Both the position numbers and the translations under genes were made by a program. Below the pieces are notes generated by a model. That model saw only the letters and a program-made list of their open reading frames with translations. It did not search any database and was not told the origin of the DNA. A DNA stretch of 64,000 bases from Patiria pectinifera (lineage: Eukaryota; Echinodermata; Asteroidea; Valvatida; Asterinidae). Shown piece after piece: positions 22,201 to 35,000 of this stretch. The number at the start of each line of letters is the position of its first letter. The stretch's first letter is position 1. Location of the stretch: the NCBI GenBank assembly GCA_029964075.1, contig CM057136.1:11408001-11472000 (forward strand). The letters run 5' to 3'.

Positions 22201-25200
22201 AATTCAAAACGAAAGGAAGATGGCCGACGAACCTCTCGGAGAGTGACATTCTTCTTATCACCCTTGAACTGCAGTAGGCGTGGTTCGTACTGCTTGGGCC
22301 CCACGTGGCGGAATCCGGTGGCACAACCGCCCTCCATCTTACTGTCCAGATTACACATAAGAAAATAATAAGTAGTCCATAAATGCATATCTCTTTCACC
22401 GACAGTCCTTCATTTTGTCGTGGTGTGTCTGCAAAATTTGACCAAGTTGTTCTCTGCCACCGAACAGATCCTCGCATCGAATTGATAACAAAGATGCCGC
22501 GCCACGAAAAGACAAGGATGTATACGTAAAATTTAAAATAGCAGGATTTAACCTGTCATCCTGACAAGTTTGCCAGATTGACGAGACAACGTAATCTAAG
22601 TTCAAGATAACAATATTAACTCGGACCGGTATCTAGGCACGGAGGTGTCGCATTGGTCGACATTGCTGTAGCAAGCTACAGCAGGTTTTTTTTATCAGTG
22701 ATCCTTCTAAGCCTAATATCAAAGCATTTAGTTCAGTAAATCAGTGCTTGATTTGTGAAGAGTTGATAGCATTTTTTTCTCAAGAAAACTCGGCAAGGAT
22801 CAGGAGCGAATCTCTGCAGTTTTGAGACAACACACAACCGTGAGTATTTATTTTTGTAACTTATTTTGTGATAACTTGAATTATTAAATCAATTGTGCAT
22901 GGAGACTAAATAATGGAATTGTATAAAGACTTGATTGAAGGATTATTGATATTAATGTTGCAGAAAGGTTATCAATGTCTTTTTGAAGACATGAAGAATA
23001 TGATGATGAAACTCTGTTGAGATACATGTACTTCATTTGAGACTTTGAATTTAACTCCATAGATTACACCAGTGAGCAAACAAGAATAGGTGTCTTACGT
23101 GATAGAGGGGAAGTAAGTCTTGAACAAGTCCGACTCGAAGTCCATCACTTCGCGATGCTGCACCGGCTTGTCGTCCAGGAGATGGTCCAACTCTACGGTC
23201 TTGTATGCTGCTGTACCGTACTCGTCCTGGCAAAGAAATCAAAGGACTTCAACTTGTCTAAATTATGCAAAATATCAAACTGTACCGTCTTGTATGCTGC
23301 GCTGTGCCGTACTCGTCCAATCGAAGGACTTAAACGCATCTAATTTTTGAGAAAAAAATATTGAACAACGTTCATAAAGGCTGCTTGGTCATGTAAAATC
23401 GCATACATTTTTGTGTCCAGAAATTGAGACAGCCATGTCGTAAAATCTATACGACTGGAAATAAAGTCTATTCCTAGGACACACAGCAGAAATCTCCTAT
23501 TGGAAACAAAATGGCTGCTATCTAATTTAAAGGTCGATGTTTAAATAAAATAAATAATCGGCAGCCGCGTATGTACGTCATCGCATGCAGAATCCATTTT
23601 GTGTCCAGAAAATTAGACAATGCTTGTCGGTGTCTTACCTGTGTGGAGTACTGCCCGATCCAGAAATGAACATCATACAGCAACTCCTCGGATTTCGAAT
23701 CAGGCTTTTTCTGTAACATGATAAATGAAAGATACCTAGAGCAATCCGGGCACGATGTAAATTCTATCACGAAGGCCCCCTTCAATGGCTAAAAGTCAAC
23801 AAAAGACTAGTACCGCATTTCATCCAAATTTCACAATAAAAGCTCAAGTCCTACGCAGAGTCCCAACTATCAGGCTACAAATCCTCAACTACATGGGCCA
23901 CAAACCCTCTAATAACAGAGAATTTGAGGTCATGCAAATCCCGCGCATGAATAATTTGGGTCGATTTACTGGCTTGCAATCTTTATATGGTCGTATGAAA
24001 AGCTAAGATACTTACGTAGGTGTTGAGGATGATGTAAGAATCACCGTTGTAGAAATTGCCATAATCATCCTTCGGCCAGTGTTCAACTTTAAACTTGTTG
24101 ATGCGCCAAACCTGTGATAAGGGGAAAAAAACAAGTACAAGTGCACAATAAGCTTTGGCGAAAAATGCGACGACGATGGCACATATATGGTACACCATAC
24201 TTTTGGTCCATTTCCGGGGACGGACAGACAGACCACCAGGTGTCATAGCTCTAGCCAGAGCTTGAAAATGCCAACTGTTTTAAGGATGCATCTCTGTGCT
24301 ATTAGGAGGTCGACCCCGAAAAATATGTATTTTCCTAGCCTAAGTTAGTCACTCTTGAATAAGACATCGAACGAAATAAGCCACCGACAGTTAGTTATTA
24401 AATAATGTCTTCACAACATCTTAACTATTAGCTGCAAGACAATAATTCGGCCCTCACGGGCGGGTTCATAAGGTTTTTTGTGCGTAAAATGAATGCCTTT
24501 TTTTCCAAAGGGTTACAGACGCCAAATAATCGGTAAAAGTAATTTTACGCCCGTTAAAACAAATTATACAAATTGAAATTCATTACGTGGAAGACGCCAT
24601 TTTTGAAGAGCATGTGACGCCATCCTTAAGACTAGATGTGAACATAAACTTAGAGAAACGAAATATCAATGAAAAATGCAAAGCGCGATTTTCTCAGAGG
24701 AAATAAAAGACCTTTAATAAAATAAAAAGTTGATTTAAAAAATATTTTAAATTCGATGTTAAATTCGAACATTTAAATTGAAATAAAAACAACACTCCAA
24801 TTAGAGATAAAGAAAATTAAAAAAAAAACCAAAAAAATGGTCTTGTACCTTAATGGTGAAACTGATAACTGCCATCGCATATATAATATTTGAAATGTAT
24901 TGCCGAAAACTGACAAACCAAAGATATTTTTTTGTGTTCAAAATATATAGAAGTATGCATCATAGTAGGTAACATTGTGATTATGAATAGGAATTATATT
25001 CAACACAAGAACAAGTAAACTTGAAGTAAAAACATTAAAAGTGTTTTGTTCATTTGTTTTCAATTGCATTGATCCAGATCATCTCGAACTGTATGTTTTG
25101 AATTCGGCAAACGTTATAAAAAAAAAATTGATAAATATTGCACTCTCTTATTAAAATGTAGCCTTTACGATTCACTCACATACCTGCAGACCTGGTTTTT

Positions 25201-25345
25201 GTCCAGCACCCCTCCAAGCGATTTCTGTCTTTGCCGATTCCTTCTTGATCGATTTCTCGGTATCGGAACCGAATAGAGCCAAGTTGGAATCCTTCCAGTC
25301 GTACTTCTTGGCCTTGACCAGGCCACGAGTCGGCGGGGCGGCCAT
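19237..25345 (-). CDS. Gelsolin-family actin severing/capping protein, three repeats
   Basis: Ten exons, 5' to 3' on minus: 25345-25184, 24111-24016, 23710-23639, 23226-23099, 22341-22233, 21648-21538, 21071-20899, 20539-20464, 20115-20020, 19329-19237 (TAA 19239-19237). Joined length 1116 nt, 371 aa, phases consistent. Repeat G1 has [30 protein letters not shown] and the severin/gelsolin signature [32 protein letters not shown]2 has [20 protein letters not shown] and [11 protein letters not shown]3 has [20 protein letters not shown]. The protein stops after G3, so it is the short severin/fragmin/CapG class. Such proteins sever and cap actin filaments under calcium control in the cytoplasm (family knowledge). 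There is no signal peptide. One donor (GAG|GTTCGT at 22232) is weak. Confidence 0.95.
20155..20245 (+). mobile_element. SINE family 1 fragment in a gelsolin intron
   Basis: Body sequence GGATTGGGTTTTTGGTCCCT, then ATATTCTTCTGGGTTTTCCT, matching 3155-3230. The tRNA-like head is missing. Confidence 0.75.
21720..22105. repeat. Degenerate GGGAAAACT-rich repeat in a gelsolin intron
   Basis: Repeated GGGAAAA/TTCAGGGAAA words at both ends (about 21745-21800 and 22078-22112) suggest an old dispersed repeat; boundaries are uncertain. Confidence 0.35.
23196..23335 (-). repeat. 89-bp tandem duplication crossing the start of gelsolin exon 4
   Basis: TTGTATGCTG occurs at 23201 (inside the exon) and again at 23290 in the upstream intron. 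The copy covers the first 35 or so exon bases plus adjacent intron (AAGTCCTTYGATT on minus), but the bases carrying the acceptor AG are missing. It is therefore a non-functional exon fragment. Confidence 0.8.
24112..25183 (-). other. First coding intron of the gelsolin gene
   Basis: Strongly A+T-rich; no repeat family, exon or RNA gene was recognised. Confidence 0.55.
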
Positions 25346-27540
25346 CTTGATAACTGGTTATTGCTTGAAAGAAACCACGACATTGTATACATATGTAGTA
25401 ATCATACGTAATTTTGCACCATCGCGTTACATTTGGTATGGTAGCGCTTAAAGGCAGTGCATTTATCCCAAAAATAACCTACCGAATTATTATCAAAAAG
25501 CTTACTTGGATTAAAGATCGTACTGGTACTAAACACCCCGTGAAAAATCTGCCTGGCTTGCTGTCGATTCAAAAGAAATCAAGAAGTGTTCCAAAGATCT
25601 GTCAGTTGCCCTTTTTTTGGAAAAAAATATGAGTGCTATGGACGAAATCATGTTTTGTGCATGGTTTTTCACCGTGTTTTCTCGAAAAGTAATATCCACT
25701 GAGCTGAAACTTCAACACATAACAGGTTTTGAACATTCATCTTTGTATTTTGAGTTGTGTTATTATTGGTAACGAACAAAATGCATGAAAAACAAATGGT
25801 CCTATATGCCTTTTAAGCATAGTTATTGTAATGTCGATTTGCCAGGCTTTGGAAAAGTTGAGTTTAAAACTTAGGACGGCAACATTTTGAACGTTTCCCC
25901 AAAATAAAAGAAAAACATTGACTGCTTGTATACGTTCACAAATCAAGCACATTGCAAAATATGAATTGCTAAAAGATGATCCCATTGACTAATATATAAA
26001 CACCTCAAAATAATATTGACAACACTTTTATTAATATATTTTTATTTTATGACAAACGATTACACGTTTTCCTCGCTTTTATTTTTAATGAGATGGTCCA
26101 TTCATTCATTATCAGTTCATTTAGCTTATTTTCAGTCCGACTAGTGTTCTTGAATATTATTATGCGACTTTTATAAATCTTTACGAAAATATCCCAAGTG
26201 CATTTTTCTATGTCACACAATGCCCATATACGGTTGCATGCCGCACCAGGATACCACAATGTATCTAGCATATGGGACTCCCAACTCAGTCGGAAATTGG
26301 CTCACATCGCTTTAACTCCACACAAGGCTGGAAAACACGTCTAGCACTGTGCGATGACAGGGCACTATGGAATGTCCACGAATATAACTGTAAGCGCATC
26401 TATAACGATAGTCCATTATGTTCATGAAGTAAGCCTTAAGATAAAATAACCAGAAACTACGGTAAAAATACACAACACGAACTAAATTTGCGAACAAGCT
26501 CCCATTAAAATCATTTCCAAACTAAAAGTCGTCTTTAAATTACTCGGCATTCCAGAGAAACGAGTATGGAGCGCCTGTTCTATTTTCTTTTCAACAAAGA
26601 TGATTGAAAGTCAAATGGAAGATGTTGGATTGAAGAAAAACCTTTATTCAGACTGTTGCTGAAGCCCTAAACGGCTATAAATTAAGGAACTTTTTTGTTG
26701 GAATCAAACATACAAGAGAAAAAAGATCGAATTTATCGAAAAGCGCGAGGAATGCTACTTTAAAATCTTTTACGCGAAAAGGAAAAGTGAACGATAATTG
26801 ATCACTCTTTAGAAGAAAAAAAATCAGCTGGAATTCCCTGACGAAAATTATTTCAAAAACCCACTCTAAAAAAGTCAGTTATACAACCCTTAAACTATTG
26901 AGCTACTGAACACCGGCTCACTGCAAAAAGCCAGACGTACTAGGCTGAAGGTTATAGGTTAACCAAAAAAGGTTCAAGTTTCGTAAGGAATTGAAAAAGT
27001 TGCCCGAGGCTATTTCGTAGCTTGATCAATGCAACTATGCAATGCCAAGTAGATATGAATTAATCGCCCATAAAAAAAAGTATACACTGCATAATTATAA
27101 TGCTAAAGTTTACGGAAAGGCGGCAGTTTGTTTATTACACATTTATGAAGAAATAAAATTAATAGATTACTCCATTGTCGTGATCAGTGGAAAAATTGTA
27201 CTAGGCTGAACTTTTCTTACCTTTCAAACAAAGATTCTAGCTCTCTTCTCGATTCGCAAGGATCACCGACTCGTGCAGCAGGCAACGACTACCGCAGTGA
27301 GACAAGCAGAACTTCGCTCGACCAGCACAGACCAAGAACCAACGCCCATACAGTTGTCATATGATTTGATCGTCGCCTATGGGGCCGTATTATGAAAATA
27401 CCATAACTTTCAAGATGAACCCTTGGCGACCAAGTATGCGAGACCCGATGCCGTGGTATGGAGCGCGGATCGGGTATTAAAGTCACGGGTGTCTTGGAAT
27501 GTGGCCTGGGCTGGTCGCGGCAAAGTGAGGATTGAAAATA
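25346..27540 (-). other. Probable 5' untranslated exon, intron and promoter of the gelsolin gene
   Basis: Nine bases before the ATG, on minus, an acceptor AACCAG|TTATCAAG ends an intron. A matching donor GAAAG|GTAAGAAAAG occurs at 27221/27220. This suggests a noncoding first exon from about 27222 up to about 27540. A TATA-like TTATATATAG lies at about 27567-27577 on minus. The intron carries a copy of the 9005-9570 repeat at 25450-25820. No transcript evidence is available. Confidence 0.45.
25450..25820. mobile_element. Second copy of the 9005-9570 repeat family
   Basis: Shared blocks in the same order: CTTAAAGGCAGTGCATTTAT (end), TACTTGG, CACCCCGTGAAA, TGAGCTGAAACTTCA, ACGAACAAAATGCATGAAAA, and the mirrored end ATGCCTTTTAAG. 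It is shorter than the copy at 9005. Confidence 0.5.
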
Positions 27541-27577
27541 ATGCACTGCTGACCGATTGAGGTAGCCTATATATAAT

Positions 27578-28285
27578 CGCATGCATATTTTTTGCACATG
27601 TCTATCATTTCATTTGACTGATTTTTTTTTCTTTCAACGAGGGGGAATGATTCTTACTTCACGATCGAAGGTGCTAAAGGGGCATCCTTCCGCGGATTTC
27701 TTTTCTAAAAGAATTAGTTTGACTCTCTTTCATAAACCAAAACTAAAGTGATGTAAAGAATATTTCACAGTATAATTAGACACAAAATTGTCATTTTCCT
27801 ATTTGTCTGTTGTTTTCTTACACATTCACGTTTCTTGCACATTAATATTGGGTTTTCTAAATGCCCATCAACGGTCGTTGCTAGTCTACAAATGGAATAT
27901 TTAAAAAGATGAACAAAAAGTTAAACAAAATCGTTTTCCAGAAATCAATGTAAACCTAGATATCATCCGTCCTTGCGTCTCTCTGATACTGAGTCTAGCG
28001 CCCCCTACATTCCAAGCATTACTAACATTCAGACGCTGAACGCATCGTGGATTGATTGTCCAATGACTTGTCTCAGCCTCCTAGACTGGTTCCCGCTCCC
28101 AGAAGTCAGAATAGATGACGGAGGGACTAGGAACCAGTCTATCACCCTCCACACAGGCAGGATCATTAAAACCACCGGTCCGAAAAAGGTGTCGCCGGCC
28201 AACGCCGGCATTGCCAACGCCGGCCAAATCAATCTTCAGCTGCCCTCAAAATTGCTTTGGCTTGCATTTGCTTTATGCAATTAAC
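27578..28285. other. Intergenic, upstream of the gelsolin promoter
   Basis: No gene was recognised. A short GCCGGCCAACGCCGGC doublet occurs near 28194-28225. Confidence 0.4.
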
Positions 28286-28289
28286 TTGA

Positions 28290-28620
28290 GAAAACAATGC
28301 AGTGGCTGGGAGCTTGCTTGCAGTTCTGTGTTTGGAGATGTAATTTGGACCCTAAAAGACCCTCTATTTTGCAATTGAGTATAGGCATCGTTTTCAAAAA
28401 TGGCGATGGGCTTCATGGGCTTTTTCAGGGTTTTCAGGGTTCAGATGGAATTTCAAAAAAAAGTCATCAGTTGACCCCTTTGAAATTGAAAGGAAAAAAA
28501 TGAATGATGATGAAATAAGCTTTAATTTGATGTGATGTGTCTCCTTGGAGAGTTGTTGTTATTTTTTTTTTTTTTCTGAAGTGGGAGCATTTACCATTGG
28601 GGTCTATGGAAGTTTAGTTA
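28290..28620. repeat. Outer, diverged inverted arm (left)
   Basis: Order of shared blocks: AGCTTGCTTG, ATTTGGACCC, TTTTGCAATTGAG, AAATGGCGATGGGCTTCA, CAGATGGAA, TGATGTGTCTC, CTGAAGTGGGAGCATTTACC, ATTGGGGTCTATGG. The same blocks appear inverted and in mirror order at 43490-43830. Confidence 0.65.
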
Positions 28621-29049
28621 CTGGTCTGCTACCCTATGGAAACATGCATTGTCAGCCTGCTTATTACTTGGGTCAATATTGGTCAAGACCCCCATTGGTT
28701 TGTACACAGTAGGCCAGGAGGTGAGGAAGACAATTTTGACCATTGGTGACCTCTTAAGCAAAGTTAATTAATTGATGTACATGTACATCAACCACAGAAA
28801 GATATATCAAAGTATACGGCATCAACACCGTGGCATTGGCATATTCTAAAGAAATTATTATTGTTTTCTACAAATTGTGAACCCAAATGAAGCTCCCTAA
28901 ACACATTTGTGTTATACAATAAGGCCAAGTTAAAAAAAAGTGTCTCGTCCGTGTTTTTTTTTAAAGGAAGGAGGCGGCCCTTTTTAACCTCTCAAGATCA
29001 TGGCGAAATCTCCAAGAAATTTACCACAAAGTTTCGTCGAATTTTAAAA

Positions 29050-29290
29050 AGCAAATCGAATTGGAATCCTTCATGCATCTTTCCAGCAAGTTTGAAGCGA
29101 TTTGATTTTTTGGCCAAAAATGAAAAAAAATACAAGAGGTAGGCCTAGCCTTACTTTTTTTTACCTTTCTACAAACAATGCAGACATTTGTTTAAAGGTA
29201 AGAGGAGCATCTATCAACATTCAAACACCCAATATTTTGAAGATTTTGGCAAAAAAGTCATCGCGTTTTGGAGAAAAATATTAAAATATT
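29050..29290 (+). repeat. Solitary diverged 321-bp-type satellite monomer
   Basis: CATCTTTCCAGCAAGTTTGA, TTTTTTGGCCAAAAATGAAA, AAGAGGTAGGCCTAGCCTTAC, AAGAGGAGCATCTATCAACA and TTTTGAAGATTTTGGCAAAA follow the order of the main array's unit with many changes. It is separated from the array by about 3 kb. Confidence 0.7.
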
Positions 29291-29570
29291 TATGGAAGAC
29301 ATAATGCTATTTTCAATTTTGAATTAAAATGATTAAAAGAAACGACAGACTTAATCTGTATGACATGTATTTGTTTTAATAAGCAAGCTTTTGGTGCAAA
29401 ATAATCCCACTTTTTTAGGCGGCCTTCATTAATTTGGTTAGTAGATGGGGCGCCCCCATGGAATGACACTCGAAACAACGCGACCACCGCGGTGGTCCGA
29501 CGTTGGCTTGCGGATTGGGGACTCCCACAGTCTTCACTTATAATATATTTATAATTATTATAACAATAAC
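29291..29570. other. Spacer left of the inner arm
   Basis: No feature was recognised, other than a G+C-rich patch near 29445-29520. Confidence 0.4.
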
Positions 29571-29571
29571 A

Positions 29572-30600
29572 CGGTCCGCCTGTCTACATCAATCGGATAC
29601 AGACATCTGACGGGCCTGGACCCCCCCCCCCCCGCAAAAACTCCTGGATCAGCCCCTAAACGCACCTGATTCCTTTTAAAAAAATAGCCTAATGGAGTTC
29701 CGATTGTTGCGTAACGAGCACGTGTAAGCCTGCGATTAACGAGGTAGCCGTATGTAATTGTCCAAACAATGACAACAGTTTGCTCACTATTATTGTCCGA
29801 AATGCCAGGTGACTTATTTTCGTCCATGGAGCCAAAACAGATGCACACAGCAATGTTCCACGTTTCTCCCCCTATTATTAAGACAATTTGTTTTTGAGGA
29901 GAATTCTAAGGAAGCCTGATGGCTGAGTGGTTAGATTAGTCGTCCACGAATCGCGGAGCCCGGGTTCGAATCCCGTCGGTGTCTTTTTGTTTTTCAACGC
30001 CCGCATTCTATTCAGTCATTATAAGATGTTTAATTTCCCATCGTAAATCACCAACGGTACCTTAGCTTAATCGGTAAGCACTGCGGCTGGTACTGTCCGT
30101 GAGTTCCAGGTTGGCGCCTTCGTACAGGTTCAGGGCATGTGGTCCACTCGGAGGATCAGGGCTTAGGGTGCCGCCCTGTTCCTCCCTTAGCTCTTTGCTT
30201 TTACATGGTGCCTGGCCCTCCGGGGTTACATGGATGGACAGGGAAGGAAGTGTGTATTGGTCGGGGACGCCGAGACCCCGGATTGGCTGGGGCATTGTTA
30301 TGGCTCAGACCGATCCCTGAAAGCTTGGCTAGCACATAACTTTTTGATTTTTTTAATCCTCTATTTTTATTAAACTTTGGTTTAGTTTGATATGTACATC
30401 TGGTTCGGCAGGTCTAAACGGTGATATTAAAAACGAGAGAAAGGTCTATATAATAAATCAATGATTTTTTGATAATTGACTATAATCAAAATCAAGTTCA
30501 TTCATGATCAATATGACTACCATTATTAATGGCGTAATTTGCAATCGACGTAAGAAACGCCATATACAATATTATACGGGAACATTAATAAAGATGTGAT
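29572..30600 (+). repeat. Arm segment A (left copy)
   Basis: It matches 40255-41222 in the same orientation. From about 29815 on it also matches 43375-42600 inverted. It contains CCATGGAGCCAAAACAGATG, a tRNA-like unit (29922-29990), a second tRNA-related start (30056-30110, ACCTTAGCTTAATCGGTAAG) and the block around 30130-30330. The opening (TCCTGGATCAGCCCCT on plus; GATCCAGGAGTTTTTGC on minus) resembles ends of nonautonomous DNA transposons. Confidence 0.8.
29922..29990 (+). mobile_element. tRNA-like (Ser-type) SINE head inside the arm
   Basis: A box TGGCTGAGTGGTTAGA and B box GGGTTCGAATCCC (about 29961-29973) with correct spacing. The inverted copy at 43213-43283 is intact. The direct copy near 40590 has lost its B box. 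Confidence 0.75.
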
Positions 30601-31130
30601 GTATATTATGGCTTGCACCATGCTTTCAATGGGGGCGCTATTCAAATCCGACGATTATAAATACCAAAGATCCTATAGCGCCGTAAGATACTCTCTAAAA
30701 TTTTAAAAGAATAGCGGGCAAGGACGATGGAAGGACGCCAACAACCATCGAAAAAATGCAGAGTAAGTTGCCATTTTCATGCCTAAAAGTTACGCATTTC
30801 ATCTTAAGTAATTTAGTAGGAACTACTGGCCACACTGGAGTACTTGTGGAACAATTTCAATTCAAGTATGGATACAAATGGCGAGGAAAAATGAAGCTTA
30901 AATTCGCTGCAATTAGTACTGCATGTAAAAATGTAACTGTACAAAAGGTAAAAGCGCCCCCTCGCGTCGCTCATGTGTCGAAGGGAATTGCATTCCTGAA
31001 AAGTGAAATTGACACAACAATATAGTAACAAGTGTCAAATTCAATTTCAAGAACAGAAAGAAATTGTCGGAAAGATTCCCATATCTGGCCATCACTTGGG
31101 GTCACCCTGTGCACAAACCCTATGAGACTG
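30600..31130 (+). repeat. Arm segment B (left copy)
   Basis: Near-identical by eye to the reverse complement of 42060-42600, including GTCACCCTGTGCACAAACCC and AGCGCCCCCTCGCGTCGCTC. Short frames in it are broken and match no known family. Confidence 0.85.
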
Positions 31131-32080
31131 GATAAAATTGTTTTTGCCCCTTTTGGATAAAAATGCAAGGCTAACCCCTACCATTTTAAATTTTGGATAA
31201 AATTTCGTATTTGCCCCTTTTTGATAGAAGTTCAAGGCTAACCCCAATACCGTTTTAAATTTTGGATAAATTTCGTATTTAACCCTTTTTATAAACATTC
31301 AAGGCTAACCCCTTACCGTTTAACATTTTGGATAAAATTTTGTTTTGCCCCTTTTTGATAGAAGTTCAAGGCTAACCCCTTACCGTTTTAAATTTTGGAT
31401 AAAAATCTCTTTTTTCCCCTTTTTGATAAAAATGCAAGGCTAACCCCTTACTGTTTTAAATTTTGGATAAAATTTTGTTTTTGCCCCCTTTTGATAAAAA
31501 AGCAAGGCTAACCCCTTACTGTTTCAAATTTTTGATAGCATTTAATTTTTGCCCCTTTTTAATAAAAATGCAAGGATAACCCCTTACCGTTTTAAATTTT
31601 GGATAAAAATTTGTTTTTGCCCCTGTTGATAAAAATGCAAGGCTCACCCCTTACCGTTTTAAATTTTCGATAACAATTTATTTTTGCCTCTATGTGATAA
31701 AAATGCAACTCTAACCCCTTACCGTTTTAAATTTTGGATTTAATTTTGTTTTTGCCCCTTTTTGATAAAAAATTCAAGGTGAACCCCTTACTGTTTTGAA
31801 TTTTGGATGACATTTTGTTTTTGCCACTTTCTAATAAAAATTCAATCTAATCCCTTACCATTTTGAATTTTGGATAAAAATGTGTTTTTCCCCTTTTTGA
31901 TAAAAATACAAGGTTAATCTCTTACCATTTTGAATTTTGGATACAAAATTGTTTTCACCAACTCTGATAAACATGCAATGCTAACCCCTTACCTTATTAA
32001 ATTTTGGATAAACATTTGTTTTTGCCCAATTTGATGAAAATGTAAGGCTAACCCCTTACCGTTTTGAACTTTTGCTTTCT
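31130..32080 (-). repeat. Short-period (about 67 bp) tandem array, left
   Basis: About 14 degenerate units; minus-strand consensus blocks AACGGTAAGGGGTTAGCCTT, GCATTTTTATCAAAAAGGGG and CAAAAAC. It is in opposite orientation to the array at 41222-42060 and to the 321-bp array next to it. Confidence 0.9.
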
Positions 32081-35000
32081 AGCAACTTTCAAGAAATTTC
32101 ATTTTTTTGGCCAAAATTGAAAAAAATAATTCATTGAGCAATTCTAGATCCATTTTCGACGGAATTTCCCAATTAATAGCACATCTGTCCAGTAAATGAT
32201 TTGGAATGCGTTCTAGGGCCATTAGGACATCTTTCTAGCAACTTTCAAGAAATTTTATTTTTTGGCCAAAATTGAAACAAATACAAGGGGTTAGCCTTAC
32301 ATTTTTAGTCAAAATCGGCCAAAAATTGACTTTTCTCAAAACAAGGCAGAAATTCATTTGGATGCAAGAGGAACATGAATCAATACTCTTACACGCACAA
32401 TTTTGAAGATTTTGGCAAAAGCAGCAATTTTTGGAGGGAAAAAAATTAATTTATTGAGCGATTTGACCATCATCTTTCCACGGAATTTCCCCATTAATAG
32501 CACATCAGTCCAGTAATCGATTGGGAATGCGTTCTAGGGCCCCTAAGACATCTTTCTAGCAACTTTCACGAAATTTAATTTTTTGGCAAAAATTGAAAAA
32601 AATGCAAGGGGTTAGCCTTACATTTTGAGTCAAAATCGGCCAAAATTTGACACTTCTCAAAACCAGGCAGAAATTCATCTGGATGCAAGAGGAACATGAA
32701 TCAAAACCCTTACACGCATAATTTTGAAGATTTTGGCAAATATCAGCAATTTTTTGAGGAAATAAGTTAATTTATTGAGCGATTTTAACTTAATTTTTCG
32801 ACGGAATTTCCCCATTAATAGCACATCTGTCCAGTAATCGATTGGGAATGCGTTCTAGGGCCCTTAAGACACCTTTCTAGCAACTTTCAAGAAATTTCAT
32901 TTTTTGGCCAAAATTCAAAAAAATGCAAGGGGTTAGCCTTACATTTTTAGTCAAAATCGGCCAAAAATTGACATTTCTCAAAACAAGGCAGAAATTCATC
33001 TGGATGCAAGAGGAACATGAATCAATACTCTTACACGCATAATTTGGAAGATTTTGGCGAAAGCAGCAATTTTTGGAGAGAAAAAATTAATTTATTGAGC
33101 GATTTTACTCTTAATTTTCGACGGAATTTCCCCTTTAATAGCACATCTGTCCAGTAATCGATTCGGAATGCGTTCTAGGGCCTTTAAGACATCTTTCTAG
33201 CAACTTTCAAGAAATTTCATTTTTTGGCCAAAATTGAAACAAATACAAGGGGTTAGCCTTACATTTTTAGTCAAAATCGGCCACAAATTGACTTTTCTCA
33301 AAACAAGGCAGAAATTCATCTGGATGCAAGAGAAACATGAATCAATACTCTTACACGCATAATTTTGAAGTTTTTGGCAAATATCAGCAATTTTTTGGAG
33401 GAAAAAAGTTTATTTTTGAGCGATTTTACCCTATTTTTCCACGGAATTTCCCCATTAGTAGCACATCTGTCCAGTAATATTTTGGGAATGCGTTCTAGGG
33501 CCCTTCAGACATCTTTCTAGCAACTTTCAAGAAATTTCATTTTTTGGCCAAAATTGAAAAAAAATGCAAGGGGTTAGCCTTACATTTTGAGTCAAAATCG
33601 GCCAAAAATTAACTTTTCTCAAAACAAGGCAGAAATTCATCTGGATGCAAGAGGAACATGAATCAATACTCTTACACGCATAATTTTGAAGATTTTGGCA
33701 AATATCAGCAATTTTTTGCGGAAAAAAGTTAATTTATTGAGCAATTCCACCTTGCTTTTTCGACGGAATTTCCCCATTAATAGTACATCTGTCCAGTAAT
33801 CGATTGGGAATGCGTTCTAGGACCCCTAAGACATCTTTCTAGCAACTTTCACGAAATTTCATTTTTTGGCCAAAATTGAAAAAAAATGCAAGGGGTTAGC
33901 CTTACATTTTGAGTCAAAATCGGCCAAAATTTGACTTTTCTCAAAACGAGGCAGAAATTCATTAAGATGCAAGAGCAACATGAATCAATACTCTTACACG
34001 CATAATTTTGAAGATTTTGGAAAATATCAGCATTTTTTTGAGGAAATAAGTTAATTTATTGAGCGATTTTACCTTAATTTTTCGACGGAATTTCCCCATT
34101 AATAGCACATCTGTCCAGTAATCGATTGGGAATGCGTTCTAGGGCCCCTAAGACATCTTTCTAGCAACTTTCAAGAAATTTCATTTTTTGGCCAAAATTG
34201 AAAAAAAATGCAAGGGGTTAGCCTTACATTTTGAGTCAAAATCGGCCAAAAGATAACTTTTCTCAAAACGAGGCAGAAATTCATTAAGATGCAAGAGCAA
34301 CATGAATCAATACTCTTACACGCATAATTTTGAAGATTTTGGCAAAAGCAGCAATTTTTGGAGGGAAAAAAATTAATTTATTGAGCGATTTTACCATCAT
34401 CTTTCCACGGAATTTCCCCATTAATAGCACATGTGTCCAGTAATCGATTAGGAATGCGTTCTAGGGCCCCTAAGACATCTTTCTAGCAACTTTCAAGAAA
34501 TTTCATTTTTTGGCCAAAATTCAAAAAAATGCAAGGGGTTAGCCTTACATTTTTAGTCAAAATCGGCCAAAAATTGACATTTCTCAAAACAAGGCAGAAA
34601 TTCATCTGGATGCAAGAGGAACATGAATCAATACTCTTACACGCATACTTTTGAAGATTTTGGCGAAAGCAGCAACTTTTGGAGGGAAAAATTTAATTTA
34701 TTGAGCGATTTTACTCTTATTTTTCGACGGAATTTCCCCTTTAATAGCACATCTGTCCAGTAATCGATTGGGAATGCGTTCTAGGGCCTTTAAGACATCT
34801 TTCTAGCAACTTTCAAGAAATTTCATTTTTTGGCCAAAATTGAAAAAAATGCAAGGGGTTAGCCTTACATTTTTAGTCAAAATCGGCCAAAAATTTACTT
34901 TTCTCAAAACAAGGCAGAAATTCATCTGGATGCAAGAGGAACATGAAACAATACTCTTACACGCATAATTTTGAAGATTTTGGCAAATATCAGCAATTTT

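Noticed and set aside
30060-30340. Possible small genes repeated at 30.1, 40.7 and 43.0 kb
   Set aside because: Frames shift between the three copies and belong to the noncoding arm sequence.
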